From Streptomonospora nanhaiensis (lineage in GTDB: Bacteria; Actinomycetota; Actinomycetes; Streptosporangiales; Streptosporangiaceae): a stretch of DNA of 64,000 bases. The stretch is taken from positions 3,286,001-3,350,000 of the forward strand of contig NZ_CP113264.1 of assembly GCF_026642255.1 (NCBI RefSeq). Reading direction: 5' to 3'. The position numbers were made by a program, and so were the translations under genes. Each line of letters opens with the position of its first letter. Within the stretch, counting starts at the first letter, position 1. The notes under the pieces are model-generated. The model was not told where the DNA came from. It searched no databases and saw only the letters and a list, made by a program, of their open reading frames with translations. Below, piece after piece: positions 24,019-31,314 of the stretch.

Positions 24019-25425
24019 CTGGAGATCCACGAGTACGCCGAACTGGACGCCGTCGCCCTGGCCGACCTCGTCCGCACCCGGCAGGTCAGCGCAGCCGATG
24101 TCGAACGGGTCGCCCGGCTCGCGCTGGAACGTGCGCACGGCGAACTCAACGCGCTCACCGGCCCCTTGTCCGAGCCCGACCCCCTCCCGCCGGCGGACGG
24201 CCCTCTGAGCGGGGTCCCGTTCGTGGTCAAGGACAGCGGCCCCTTCGCCCGCGGTATGCGGTTCACCCTGGGCAGCAGGGCTGTGGACGCCGTCGCCACC
24301 ACCGACCACACCCTGATGTCGAGGTTCCGCGCCGCCGGCCTGGTACCGCTCGGCCAGAGCACCGCACCCGAACTGGGGCTGCACTTCGCCACCGAGTCGG
24401 CGCGCCACGGCATCACCCGCAATCCTTGGAACCCCGACCGCGGCGCGGGAGGCTCCAGCGGCGGGGCGGCCGCCCTCGTGGCAGCCGGGGCCGTGCCCTT
24501 CGCCCACGGCAACGACGGGGCGGGGTCGTTGCGCGTGCCCGCCTCCGCCTGCGGCGTCATCGGACTCAAGCCCACCCGCGGCCGCACCCCCTGCGGCCCG
24601 CTGACCGGAGAGGCCGGGTTCGGGCTCGTCACAGAGTTCGGGCTCACCCGCACCGTCCGGGACACAGCACACGTCCTGGACGCGGTCTGCGCGCCGCCAG
24701 TGGGGGAGAAATTCGTCGTCTCCGCCCCCACCCACCCCTACGCCGAGGCGATGCGGGCCGACCCCGGGCGGCTGCTGATCGCCGTGACCACCACTCCCTG
24801 GGCCGACACACCCGTCGACCCGTCCGTGGCCGAGGCCGCCTCGGACGCGGGCCGCGTCCTGGAGTGGATCGGCCACACCGTGGAGGAGTCCCATCCGCAC
24901 CTGGAGCCCGAGGACGTGGTGGAGGGCACCGCCCTGGCAGCCCTGGCCACCGGTACGGCCCTGCTGCGGGCGCCGAAGCGTCCCGACCCCGCCCTGTTGG
25001 AAGGGGTCTCGCGTGCTGTGCTCTCCGAGGCCCGGCGGTGCACGGCCCTGGAGGTGGCCGCCATGCTGGAGGCCCAGCACCGGGTGACCCGGCCCCTGGG
25101 CGCGTTCCTGTCCCGGTACGACCTGCTGGTGACCCCCGCGCTGGGACGGCTGCCCGCACCGCACGGGACCCTGGACTACGACGCCTCCGGGCACAGTGTG
25201 CGCTCCTGGCTGCGAGCCCTGCTGCGGTACGGGCCCTTCACGGCGCCGTTCAACGTCTCGGGCCAGCCCGCGATCAGCCTGCCCCTGGCCCTGAGCCGGG
25301 AGGGTCTGCCCATCGGGGTGCAGTTGGTGGCCGCGCACGGCCGCGAGGACCTGCTGCTGGCGGTGGCCGCCCAGCTCGAACAGGCCGTGCCCTGGAGGAA
25401 CCGCAGGCCTTCGATCCACGTGTGA
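24019..25425 (+). CDS. amidase (amidase-signature family)
   Basis: A 468-residue amidase-signature hydrolase. The catalytic lysine is in PFVVKDSG (K71), the serine pair in GAGGSSGGAA (about 146-147), and the nucleophile in GNDGAGSLRVPAS (S170), where most relatives have GGS. The upstream codons LEIHEYAELDAVALADLVR are the normal family N-terminus, so translation must begin before the TTG at 24166. The only suitable codon is a CTG at 24019, set 5 nt after GAGGAG, which would be a rare start. A TACCCT hexamer lies about 50 bp upstream. The gene is flanked by copies of the end of the neighbouring binding-protein gene and may be an insertion. Confidence 0.85.
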   Translation: MEIHEYAELDAVALADLVRTRQVSAADVERVARLALERAHGELNALTGPLSEPDPLPPADGPLSGVPFVVKDSGPFARGMRFTLGSRAVDAVATTDHTLMSRFRAAGLVPLGQSTAPELGLHFATESARHGITRNPWNPDRGAGGSSGGAAALVAAGAVPFAHGNDGAGSLRVPASACGVIGLKPTRGRTPCGPLTGEAGFGLVTEFGLTRTVRDTAHVLDAVCAPPVGEKFVVSAPTHPYAEAMRADPGRLLIAVTTTPWADTPVDPSVAEAASDAGRVLEWIGHTVEESHPHLEPEDVVEGTALAALATGTALLRAPKRPDPALLEGVSRAVLSEARRCTALEVAAMLEAQHRVTRPLGAFLSRYDLLVTPALGRLPAPHGTLDYDASGHSVRSWLRALLRYGPFTAPFNVSGQPAISLPLALSREGLPIGVQLVAAHGREDLLLAVAAQLEQAVPWRNRRPSIHV

Positions 25426-25517
25426 GCCGCGCCCCGGCCGCGCCGACGGCGTTCACAGCGGTCGGCGGAACCGTGGGCCGCCGCCGGGCCCGGCGCCCGT
25501 CCCCCGAGCACGCGGCC

Positions 25518-25561
25518 AGGCGCCTTCCCCTGGTGGGGGCGCCGGCGCCCCCTTGGCGCCT
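25518..25561. terminator. nested palindrome between convergent amidase and ABC genes
   Basis: An 18-bp perfect palindrome (25535-25552) is nested inside AGGCGCC (25518-25524) and GGCGCCT (25555-25561). It lies between the stops of two convergent genes and would terminate both. Confidence 0.6.
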
Positions 25562-25591
25562 GGTCACCTGCGTGCGCCCGGGGCGGCGGTG

Positions 25592-26599
25592 TCACAGGGC
25601 GGGTTCGGCCTCCCCGGTCAGGGCCGCCCTGACGTCCTCCACGATCCGCAGCGCCGCGTAGTGGTTGGCCGCGCCCCAGTGGTCGTGGTCCACCCGGTAC
25701 ACCGCCTCCTCGCGCACGGCGTCCAGGTTCGACCACACCCCCTCGGAGAAGGTCCGCGGCGCGTCGGGGTACCCGGACCCGGCCATGACGAAGACGGCGT
25801 CCCCGTCCGCCCGGTCCAGGTTCTCGTAGCTCTGCGCGATGTAGTCGCTCGGGCCCTCGCCCTCCAGCTGCCCCTCCGGGCGGGCGAACCCCAGGTCGTC
25901 CACGACCTGCCCGGGAAAGGACTCCGCCGTCTCCAGGCGTATCTCGCTCCCGCTCTGCAACCGCACCAGCGACAGCTCGGTCGCGGCGGGGTCCACGCCG
26001 GCCGCCTCGATGTCCCCGCGGGCGGAGGCCACCGCCTCCTCGTACGCCTCCAGGGCCCGCCCCGCCTCCTCCGAGGCGTCCAGGACCCCGGCCACCTCGT
26101 CCAGGTGCCCGCGCCAGGACCCGGTGCCCTCCCACTCCAGCAGCACCGTCGGCGCGATCGCCTCCAGGCTCTCCAGCATGTCCGCCTGCGCGCCCACCGG
26201 GGTGCTGACGCCGATGATCAGGTCCGGTGCGGCGTTGGCGAGCTCCTCGACGTCGACGTCCTCCTCGGAGGGGGAGTTGGTCACCAGGGCGTGCCCGCCG
26301 CCGTCCGCGCCCTCGGGCAGGAACGGCGCCAGCCCCTGGTCCTCCCCGCCGGGCGTGCCCATGGTCGCGACCACGTCGTGGCCCAGAAGGGTGACCGCCG
26401 CCAGCGTGGGGCGCCACAGCACGGCGATCCTGTGCGGTGTGGCGGGGATCTCCACGGGCCCGTTGGCCGCCTCCACGGTGCGGGTGCCGCCCTCCGGTTC
26501 CTCCGGCGCCGGGGGCTGCGGGGAGCCCCCGCAGGCCAGGAGCGAGCCCAGGGCGGCTACTGTGACCAGGGTGCGTGCGGTGCGCGGGAGCGAAACCAT
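25592..26599 (-). CDS. iron-siderophore ABC transporter, substrate-binding lipoprotein
   Basis: A 335-residue FecB/FhuD-type periplasmic-binding-protein homologue. The signal peptide ends in a lipobox GSLLAC (C23), followed by a Pro/Glu-rich linker and HRIAVLWRPTLAAVTLLGHD. It is divergent from two FecCD permeases and an ATPase, and the shared spacer contains an iron box, so the set forms one iron-regulated importer. The last codons (25614-25668) are copied as a relic at 23850-23904. Confidence 0.9.
   Translation of the reverse strand: MVSLPRTARTLVTVAALGSLLACGGSPQPPAPEEPEGGTRTVEAANGPVEIPATPHRIAVLWRPTLAAVTLLGHDVVATMGTPGGEDQGLAPFLPEGADGGGHALVTNSPSEEDVDVEELANAAPDLIIGVSTPVGAQADMLESLEAIAPTVLLEWEGTGSWRGHLDEVAGVLDASEEAGRALEAYEEAVASARGDIEAAGVDPAATELSLVRLQSGSEIRLETAESFPGQVVDDLGFARPEGQLEGEGPSDYIAQSYENLDRADGDAVFVMAGSGYPDAPRTFSEGVWSNLDAVREEAVYRVDHDHWGAANHYAALRIVEDVRAALTGEAEPAL
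25614..25668 (-). repeat. 55-bp direct repeat, intact copy in the binding-protein gene
   Basis: The 3'-terminal coding part of the siderophore-binding protein gene; 50 of 55 bases match 23850-23904. The offset is 1764 bp, enclosing the amidase gene and the terminator. Confidence 0.85.
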
Positions 26600-26625
26600 G
26601 AGGGGCCCTTCCGTGCGAACAGGAT

Positions 26626-26644
26626 GAAGGTAAGGCTAACCTGT
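26626..26644. promoter_or_regulatory. iron box (DmdR/IdeR-type operator)
   Basis: The core AGGTAAGGCTAACCT (26628-26642) matches the actinobacterial DtxR/DmdR/IdeR consensus TTAGGTTAGGCTAACCTAA closely. It lies 26 bp upstream of the binding-protein gene and about 100 bp upstream of the first permease, so iron-replete repression of both directions is expected. Confidence 0.85.
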
Positions 26645-26740
26645 CCCCTGGGCTTTTCGGTTCCGCGAACCACGCCCCGCCGGGCCGCGCCCGACAGGGC
26701 GGCCCCACCCACCACCCACGCCACAACGAACGGGGAAGCC

Positions 26741-27775
26741 GTGGCCCTGCGCGCGCCCACCCTCACGCGCCCCACCCTCACCAGGCGTGTCCTTCGACCC
26801 ACGGGTCTGCTCCTGGCCCTCGGCGTCCTCGCCGTGTGCGCCCTGCTCAGCGTCACCGTCGGGGCCAAACCCATCCCCGTCGCCGACGTCTGGGCCGCCC
26901 TGGCCGCCTACGACGGCAGCTACGACCACGACGTCATCCGCAGCCTGCGCGTGCCCCGCACGGTCATCGGCATCTTCGTCGGCGCCGCGCTGGGCCTGGC
27001 CGGCGCCCTCATGCAGGCCCTGACCCGCAACCCCCTCGCCGAACCCGGCCTGCTGGGCATCAACTCCGGGGCCGCCGCCGCCGTCGTCATCGCCGTCTTC
27101 GCGTTCGGCGCCGGAGGGTCGGCGTTCGTGTGGCCCGCGTTCATCGGCGCCGCCGTGGCGGCCGTGGCCGTCTACGCCCTGGGATCGCGCGGGCGCGCCA
27201 GCGCCACCCCGGTCCGCCTGGCACTGGCCGGCACCGCGGTCGCGGTCGTGCTCCAGGGGATCGTCTACGGGGTGATCGTCCTCAACGACTTCGTCTTCGA
27301 CCGGATCCGCTTCTGGCAGGTGGGCTCCCTCGCCGGACGCGACCTCGACGTCTTCTGGCAGGTGGCCCCCTTCCTCGTCGCCGGGGTGGTCCTGACCCTG
27401 TGCCTGGGCCCCTCCCTCAACGCGGTCGCCCTGGGCGACGACCTCGCGGCCACCCTCGGCGCCAGGATCCCCCTGATCCGCACCGCCACGGCCCTGGCCG
27501 TGGTCCTGCTGTGCGGGGCGGCCACCGCCTCGGCGGGGCCCATCTGGTTCGTGGGCCTGATCATCCCCCACGCCGCGCGCATGATCACCGGCCCCGACCA
27601 GCGGTGGCTGCTGCCCTACGCCGCCGTCCTGGGCGCGATCCTGCTCACCGCCGCGGACGTGGTCGGCCGCGTCGTCCTGCCCCACTCCGAACTGGAGGTC
27701 GGCATCATCACCGCTTTCGTCGGGGCGCCCCTGTTCATCGCCCTGGTCCGCAGCAGAAGGATGGCCCAGCTGTGA
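26741..27775 (+). CDS. iron-siderophore ABC transporter permease (FecCD family), first subunit
   Basis: A 344-residue BtuC/FecCD permease with about 9-10 TM segments. Family landmarks are SLRVPRTVIGIFVGAALGLA, ALTRNPLAEPGLLGINSGAA and PIWFVGLIIPHAARM. The GTG at 26741 follows GGGGA. The upstream frame is open but would run through the iron box. It overlaps the second permease gene by GTGA, so a heterodimeric channel with coupled translation is likely. Confidence 0.9.
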   Translation: MALRAPTLTRPTLTRRVLRPTGLLLALGVLAVCALLSVTVGAKPIPVADVWAALAAYDGSYDHDVIRSLRVPRTVIGIFVGAALGLAGALMQALTRNPLAEPGLLGINSGAAAAVVIAVFAFGAGGSAFVWPAFIGAAVAAVAVYALGSRGRASATPVRLALAGTAVAVVLQGIVYGVIVLNDFVFDRIRFWQVGSLAGRDLDVFWQVAPFLVAGVVLTLCLGPSLNAVALGDDLAATLGARIPLIRTATALAVVLLCGAATASAGPIWFVGLIIPHAARMITGPDQRWLLPYAAVLGAILLTAADVVGRVVLPHSELEVGIITAFVGAPLFIALVRSRRMAQL

Positions 27776-28863
27776 GCAAGACCCTGGCGCCGCCGCGCCC
27801 CACCCCGACCGGCCGCGCCACCCCGCGCGGCGCCCTGGCCGTGCGCCTGTTCGGCGAACGGATCTCCCTGCTGGTGCGCCCGCGCACCGTGGCCGTGTGC
27901 CTGGCCCTGGTCCTGGTCGGCGTCCTCGCGCTGGCCGTGACGGTCACGGTGGGGGACTACGAGATCTCCCTGGCGGCCGTGCCCGGCGCGATCCTGGGCT
28001 ACGGCGAACGCCTCGACGTCTTCTTCGTCCAGGGCGTGCGCCTGCCCCGCGCGCTGACCGCGATCGGCGTGGGCGCGGCCCTGGGCATCGCGGGCTCGGT
28101 CTTCCAGAGCCTGTCGCGCAACGCCCTGGGCAGCCCCGACATCATCGGCTTCACGTCAGGGGCCGCCACCGGCGCCGTCCTGGTCATCCTGGTCCTGGGC
28201 GCCGGCCGGCTGGCGGTGTCCCTGGGGGCCATCGCCGGGGGGCTGCTCACCGCCGCGATCGTCTACCTCCTGGCCATGAAGAACGGCGTGCAGGGGTACC
28301 GGCTGGTCCTGGTGGGCATCGGCGTGTCCGCGATGCTCGGGTCGGTCCGCGACTACCTGCTGACCCGCGCCGAGCTCACCGACGCCCTGGGCGCCCAGAT
28401 CTGGATGATCGGCAGCCTCAACTCGCGCGGCTGGGCCGAGGTCGCCGCCGTGTGGATCTCCCTGGCGGTCCTGGCCCCCGTGCTCCTGGCCCTGGGCCGG
28501 CGGCTGCGCTTCATGGAGCTGGGCGACGACACGGCGCAGGGGCTCGGGGTGCCCATCCGCTCCACCCAGATCTGGGCCCTGGCGGCCGCCAGCGCGCTGA
28601 CCGGCGCCGCCATCGCGGTGGCGGGCCCCATCGGCTTCGTGGCCCTGGCCGCTCCCCAGATCGCCCGGCGCCTGACCCGCACCGGCGGGACCACCCTGGT
28701 GGGCTCCGCGCTCACGGGAGCGACCCTGCTGGTGGTCGCGGACCTGGTGGCGCTGCGCGCCCTGGCGCCCACCCAGCTTCCCGTGGGCGTGGTCACCGCC
28801 GTCATCGGCGGGAGCTACCTGATCTGGCTGCTGTACACCGAATGGCGCGGCGTACGTGCCTGA
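27772..28863 (+). CDS. iron-siderophore ABC transporter permease (FecCD family), second subunit
   Basis: A 363-residue FecCD permease, paralogous to the preceding gene. Landmarks are GVRLPRALTAIGVGAALGIA, SLSRNALGSPDIIGFTSGAA and GPIGFVALAAPQIARRLTR. An N-terminal basic/Pro-rich tail of about 35 residues precedes the first TM. It starts on the GTG of the GTGA overlap and is followed after 19 bp by the ATPase gene. Confidence 0.9.
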   Translation: MSKTLAPPRPTPTGRATPRGALAVRLFGERISLLVRPRTVAVCLALVLVGVLALAVTVTVGDYEISLAAVPGAILGYGERLDVFFVQGVRLPRALTAIGVGAALGIAGSVFQSLSRNALGSPDIIGFTSGAATGAVLVILVLGAGRLAVSLGAIAGGLLTAAIVYLLAMKNGVQGYRLVLVGIGVSAMLGSVRDYLLTRAELTDALGAQIWMIGSLNSRGWAEVAAVWISLAVLAPVLLALGRRLRFMELGDDTAQGLGVPIRSTQIWALAAASALTGAAIAVAGPIGFVALAAPQIARRLTRTGGTTLVGSALTGATLLVVADLVALRALAPTQLPVGVVTAVIGGSYLIWLLYTEWRGVRA

Positions 28864-28882
28864 GCGAGACCGAGAGAGAACG

Positions 28883-29698
28883 ATGACCACTCCAGCCGAC
28901 ACCGGTTCCCGCCTCAACGGCCGGGACCTCACCCTCGCCTACGAGCAGCGCGTCATCTCCCAGAACCTGGCCGTGTCGATCCCCGACAACTCCTTCACGG
29001 TGATCGTGGGCCCCAACGCGTGCGGCAAGTCCACCCTGCTGCGGGCCCTGTCGCGCACGCTCAAGCCCGCGCACGGGCACGTCCACCTGGACGGGCAGGT
29101 CATCGGCTCCTACCCGGCCAAGGAGGTCGCACGCCGCCTGGGGCTGCTCCCGCAGACCTCCATCGCCCCCGACGGCATCGGGGTCGCCGACCTGGTGGCC
29201 CGGGGCAGGTTCCCGCACCAGGGGTTCCTGCGCCAGTGGTCGGCCCAGGACGAGGCGGTGGTGGCCGAGGCCATGGACGCCACCGGCGTCACCGCCCTGG
29301 CCGACCGGTCGGTGGACGAGCTCTCCGGGGGGCAGCGCCAGCGCGTGTGGCTGGCGATGGTCCTGGCCCAGCAGACCCCGCTGCTGCTGCTGGACGAGCC
29401 CACCACCTACCTGGACATCGCCCACCAGATGGACATGCTCGACCTGTGCGCCGACCTGCACGCCGAGCGCGGCTACACGCTGGTGGCCGTCCTGCACGAC
29501 CTCAACCACGCGTGCCGCTACGCGAGCCACCTGATCGTGATGAAGGAGGGCGCCATCGTCGCCGAGGGCGACCCGGCGAAGGTGGTCACCGCCGAACTCG
29601 TGGAGGAGGTGTTCGGGCTCCCGGTGCGGATCATCCCCGACCCCGAGACCGGCACGCCGATGATCGTGCCCGTGGACCGCCGGGGCGCGGCCCGGTAG
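28883..29698 (+). CDS. iron-siderophore ABC transporter ATP-binding protein
   Basis: A 271-residue FepC/FhuC-type ATPase. Walker A is GPNACGKSTLL, the Q-loop LLPQTS, the ABC signature DELSGGQRQRVWLAM, Walker B LLLLDEPTTYLD and the H-loop VLHDLNHACRYA, all intact. The ATG at 28883 follows a GAGAGA; the GTG at 28856 in the same frame, overlapping the permease stop, is an alternative that adds nine residues. It completes the iron importer, and the strong hairpin after it closes the operon. Confidence 0.92.
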   Translation: MTTPADTGSRLNGRDLTLAYEQRVISQNLAVSIPDNSFTVIVGPNACGKSTLLRALSRTLKPAHGHVHLDGQVIGSYPAKEVARRLGLLPQTSIAPDGIGVADLVARGRFPHQGFLRQWSAQDEAVVAEAMDATGVTALADRSVDELSGGQRQRVWLAMVLAQQTPLLLLDEPTTYLDIAHQMDMLDLCADLHAERGYTLVAVLHDLNHACRYASHLIVMKEGAIVAEGDPAKVVTAELVEEVFGLPVRIIPDPETGTPMIVPVDRRGAAR

Positions 29699-29721
29699 CG
29701 GCGCCCGATCAGGGCCGGCCC

Positions 29722-29747
29722 GCGGGGGAGGCCGGAGCCTCCCCCGC
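29722..29747. terminator. perfect 11-bp stem between convergent operons
   Basis: GCGGGGGAGGC and GCCTCCCCCGC are exactly complementary around CGGA. The hairpin lies between the ends of the iron-uptake operon and the conservon and probably ends both. Confidence 0.65.
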
Positions 29748-29777
29748 CGCCGGCCCCCGCTCCCGGGCCGGCCCCCT

Positions 29778-30374
29778 TCAGGCCCCCGACAGCTCCAACC
29801 GCAGCACCAGCGACACCAGCTCCACCACCACCTCCTTGACCGACTCCCGGTCCCGCGCGTCGCACAGCAGCAACGGCACACGCTCCTCCAGGTCCAACGC
29901 CACCCGCACGTCGTCGGCCCGGTGTGTGCGGTGCCCGTCGAAGCAGTTCACCGCCACCACGAACGGCACCCCGCGCGACTCGAAGAAGTCGATCGCGTCG
30001 AAGGAGTCCGCCAGCCGGCGCGTGTCGGCCAGCACCACCGCACCCAGAGCGCCCTCGACCAGCTCCTCCCACATGAACGAGAACCGGCGCTGCCCGGGGG
30101 TACCGAACAGGTACACCACCGTCGACTCGTCCAAGGTGATGCGTCCGAAGTCGAGCGCCACCGTCGTCGTGGTCTTGCCCTCCACGCCCTCCAGGTCGTC
30201 CACCCCCACGCTCTCGGAGGTCATGACCTCCTCGGTGTGCAGCGCCTCCACCTCGCTCAACGCCGACACCAAGGTGGTCTTGCCGGCCCCGAAACCCCCG
30301 GCCACCACGATCTTCAGGGTGTCGGGGACAGGCCCTGCCCCCTCGGCCTCCATCACGACCAACGCCCCATCCAC
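29778..30374 (-). CDS. cvnD: conservon GTPase, CvnD family (DUF/ATP-GTP binding)
   Basis: A 198-residue Ras-like/MglA-related GTPase. The P-loop is VVAGGFGAGKTTLV, the switch region has TTTTVALDFGR, G3 is FGTPGQ and the NKxD-equivalent is NCFDG. Cvn proteins form a membrane-associated, G-protein-like sensing complex in actinomycetes. The start may be the GTG at 30374 or the ATG at 30353. It is the last of four genes transcribed cvnA-B-C-D. Confidence 0.9.
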   Translation of the reverse strand: MDGALVVMEAEGAGPVPDTLKIVVAGGFGAGKTTLVSALSEVEALHTEEVMTSESVGVDDLEGVEGKTTTTVALDFGRITLDESTVVYLFGTPGQRRFSFMWEELVEGALGAVVLADTRRLADSFDAIDFFESRGVPFVVAVNCFDGHRTHRADDVRVALDLEERVPLLLCDARDRESVKEVVVELVSLVLRLELSGA

Positions 30375-30408
30375 CCCATCCGGCCTCTCAGGCCCATCCG
30401 TTCCACCC

Positions 30409-30795
30409 TCACAACTCCCGGATACGGTCCAGTACCGCGCGCAGCGTCGCCGCGTCGGGCCTGTTCCGCTCCCAGTCCGAGGTATGCACCATCACGTACC
30501 CCTGGTCCAACAGGTCGGCCAGCAGGATTCTGGTCACGCCCAGGGGAAAACCCGACCGCGAGGCCACCTCCGCCACCGAGAGCGGACGCGCGCACAGCGA
30601 CAGGATCAGCTCCAGCTCCGGGTCCACCTCCGGCGGCGCTCCCGACGGGACCGCCACCACCTGCGACGTCATGGAGAAGTCCGAGCGCGAGGGCCGTGTC
30701 CGCCCACCCGTCAGCGAGTAGGGCCGGATCAGGCTCGACTCGAACGACCATTCCCGGGGGAACTCCTCGCCAGGCGGCACCGCGCTCACTCCCAC
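30409..30795 (-). CDS. cvnC: conservon DUF742 protein, CvnC family
   Basis: A 128-residue DUF742 protein with the usual RPYSLTGGRTRP motif and a winged-helix-like C-terminal half (LSVAEVASRSGFPLGVTRILLADL). In the conservon it is thought to couple the roadblock protein and the GTPase. It is 51 bp downstream of cvnB and 34 bp upstream of cvnD. Confidence 0.9.
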   Translation of the reverse strand: MGVSAVPPGEEFPREWSFESSLIRPYSLTGGRTRPSRSDFSMTSQVVAVPSGAPPEVDPELELILSLCARPLSVAEVASRSGFPLGVTRILLADLLDQGYVMVHTSDWERNRPDAATLRAVLDRIREL

Positions 30796-30846
30796 TCCTC
30801 CTCGACGGCACGGGCCGTGCGCCGTCGCGGCGCACCGGCCCCCGCC

Positions 30847-31314
30847 TCACGACCTCCCGTGCCCGCGGCGGGGCAGCGCCGACAGGTGCGGCCCCACCTG
30901 GCGCACGAGGCGGTTCACCTCGAACGCGGCCTGGCCCATGTCGCACGTGGACTCGGCCACCACGGCCAACGAGGCGCCCCGGCCCGCGGCCAGCACGAAG
31001 AAGAAGACGTTGTCCATCTCCACGACGGTCTGACGCACCTCCGAGGCCCCCAGTTGCGAACGCGCCCCCCGGGCCAGGCTGGCGAACCCCGACGCGATCG
31101 CCGCGAGCCTCTCCCCCTCCTCCCGGACCAGCCCCGGGGAGGAGGACAGCAGGAGGCCGTCCGCGGACAGCAGCAGGGCGTCGCGCGCACCGGCCACCCT
31201 GTCCACCAGGTCGCCCAGCAGCCAGTCCAGGGTCCTGGCCGGGGACTCCCCGCCCACCTCTTCTCCACCGGTGACCCGGTCTCCCGCCGTAGTGCCCGCC
31301 GACATCGACATCAC
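30847..31314 (-). CDS. cvnB: conservon roadblock/LC7 protein, CvnB family
   Basis: A 155-residue roadblock/LC7 domain protein. Family phrases are LDWLLGDLVDRVAGARDALLLSADGLLL and VVEMDNVFFFVLAAGRGASLAV. In such systems this protein acts as a GAP-like or scaffold partner of the small GTPase. Its ATG overlaps the end of cvnA by 4 bp, so the two are translationally coupled. Confidence 0.9.
   Translation of the reverse strand: MMSMSAGTTAGDRVTGGEEVGGESPARTLDWLLGDLVDRVAGARDALLLSADGLLLSSSPGLVREEGERLAAIASGFASLARGARSQLGASEVRQTVVEMDNVFFFVLAAGRGASLAVVAESTCDMGQAAFEVNRLVRQVGPHLSALPRRGHGRS

Noticed and set aside
22819-25419. An 866-codon minus-strand frame through the TSUP and amidase genes
   Set aside because: Antisense shadow of two genes with complete family motifs.
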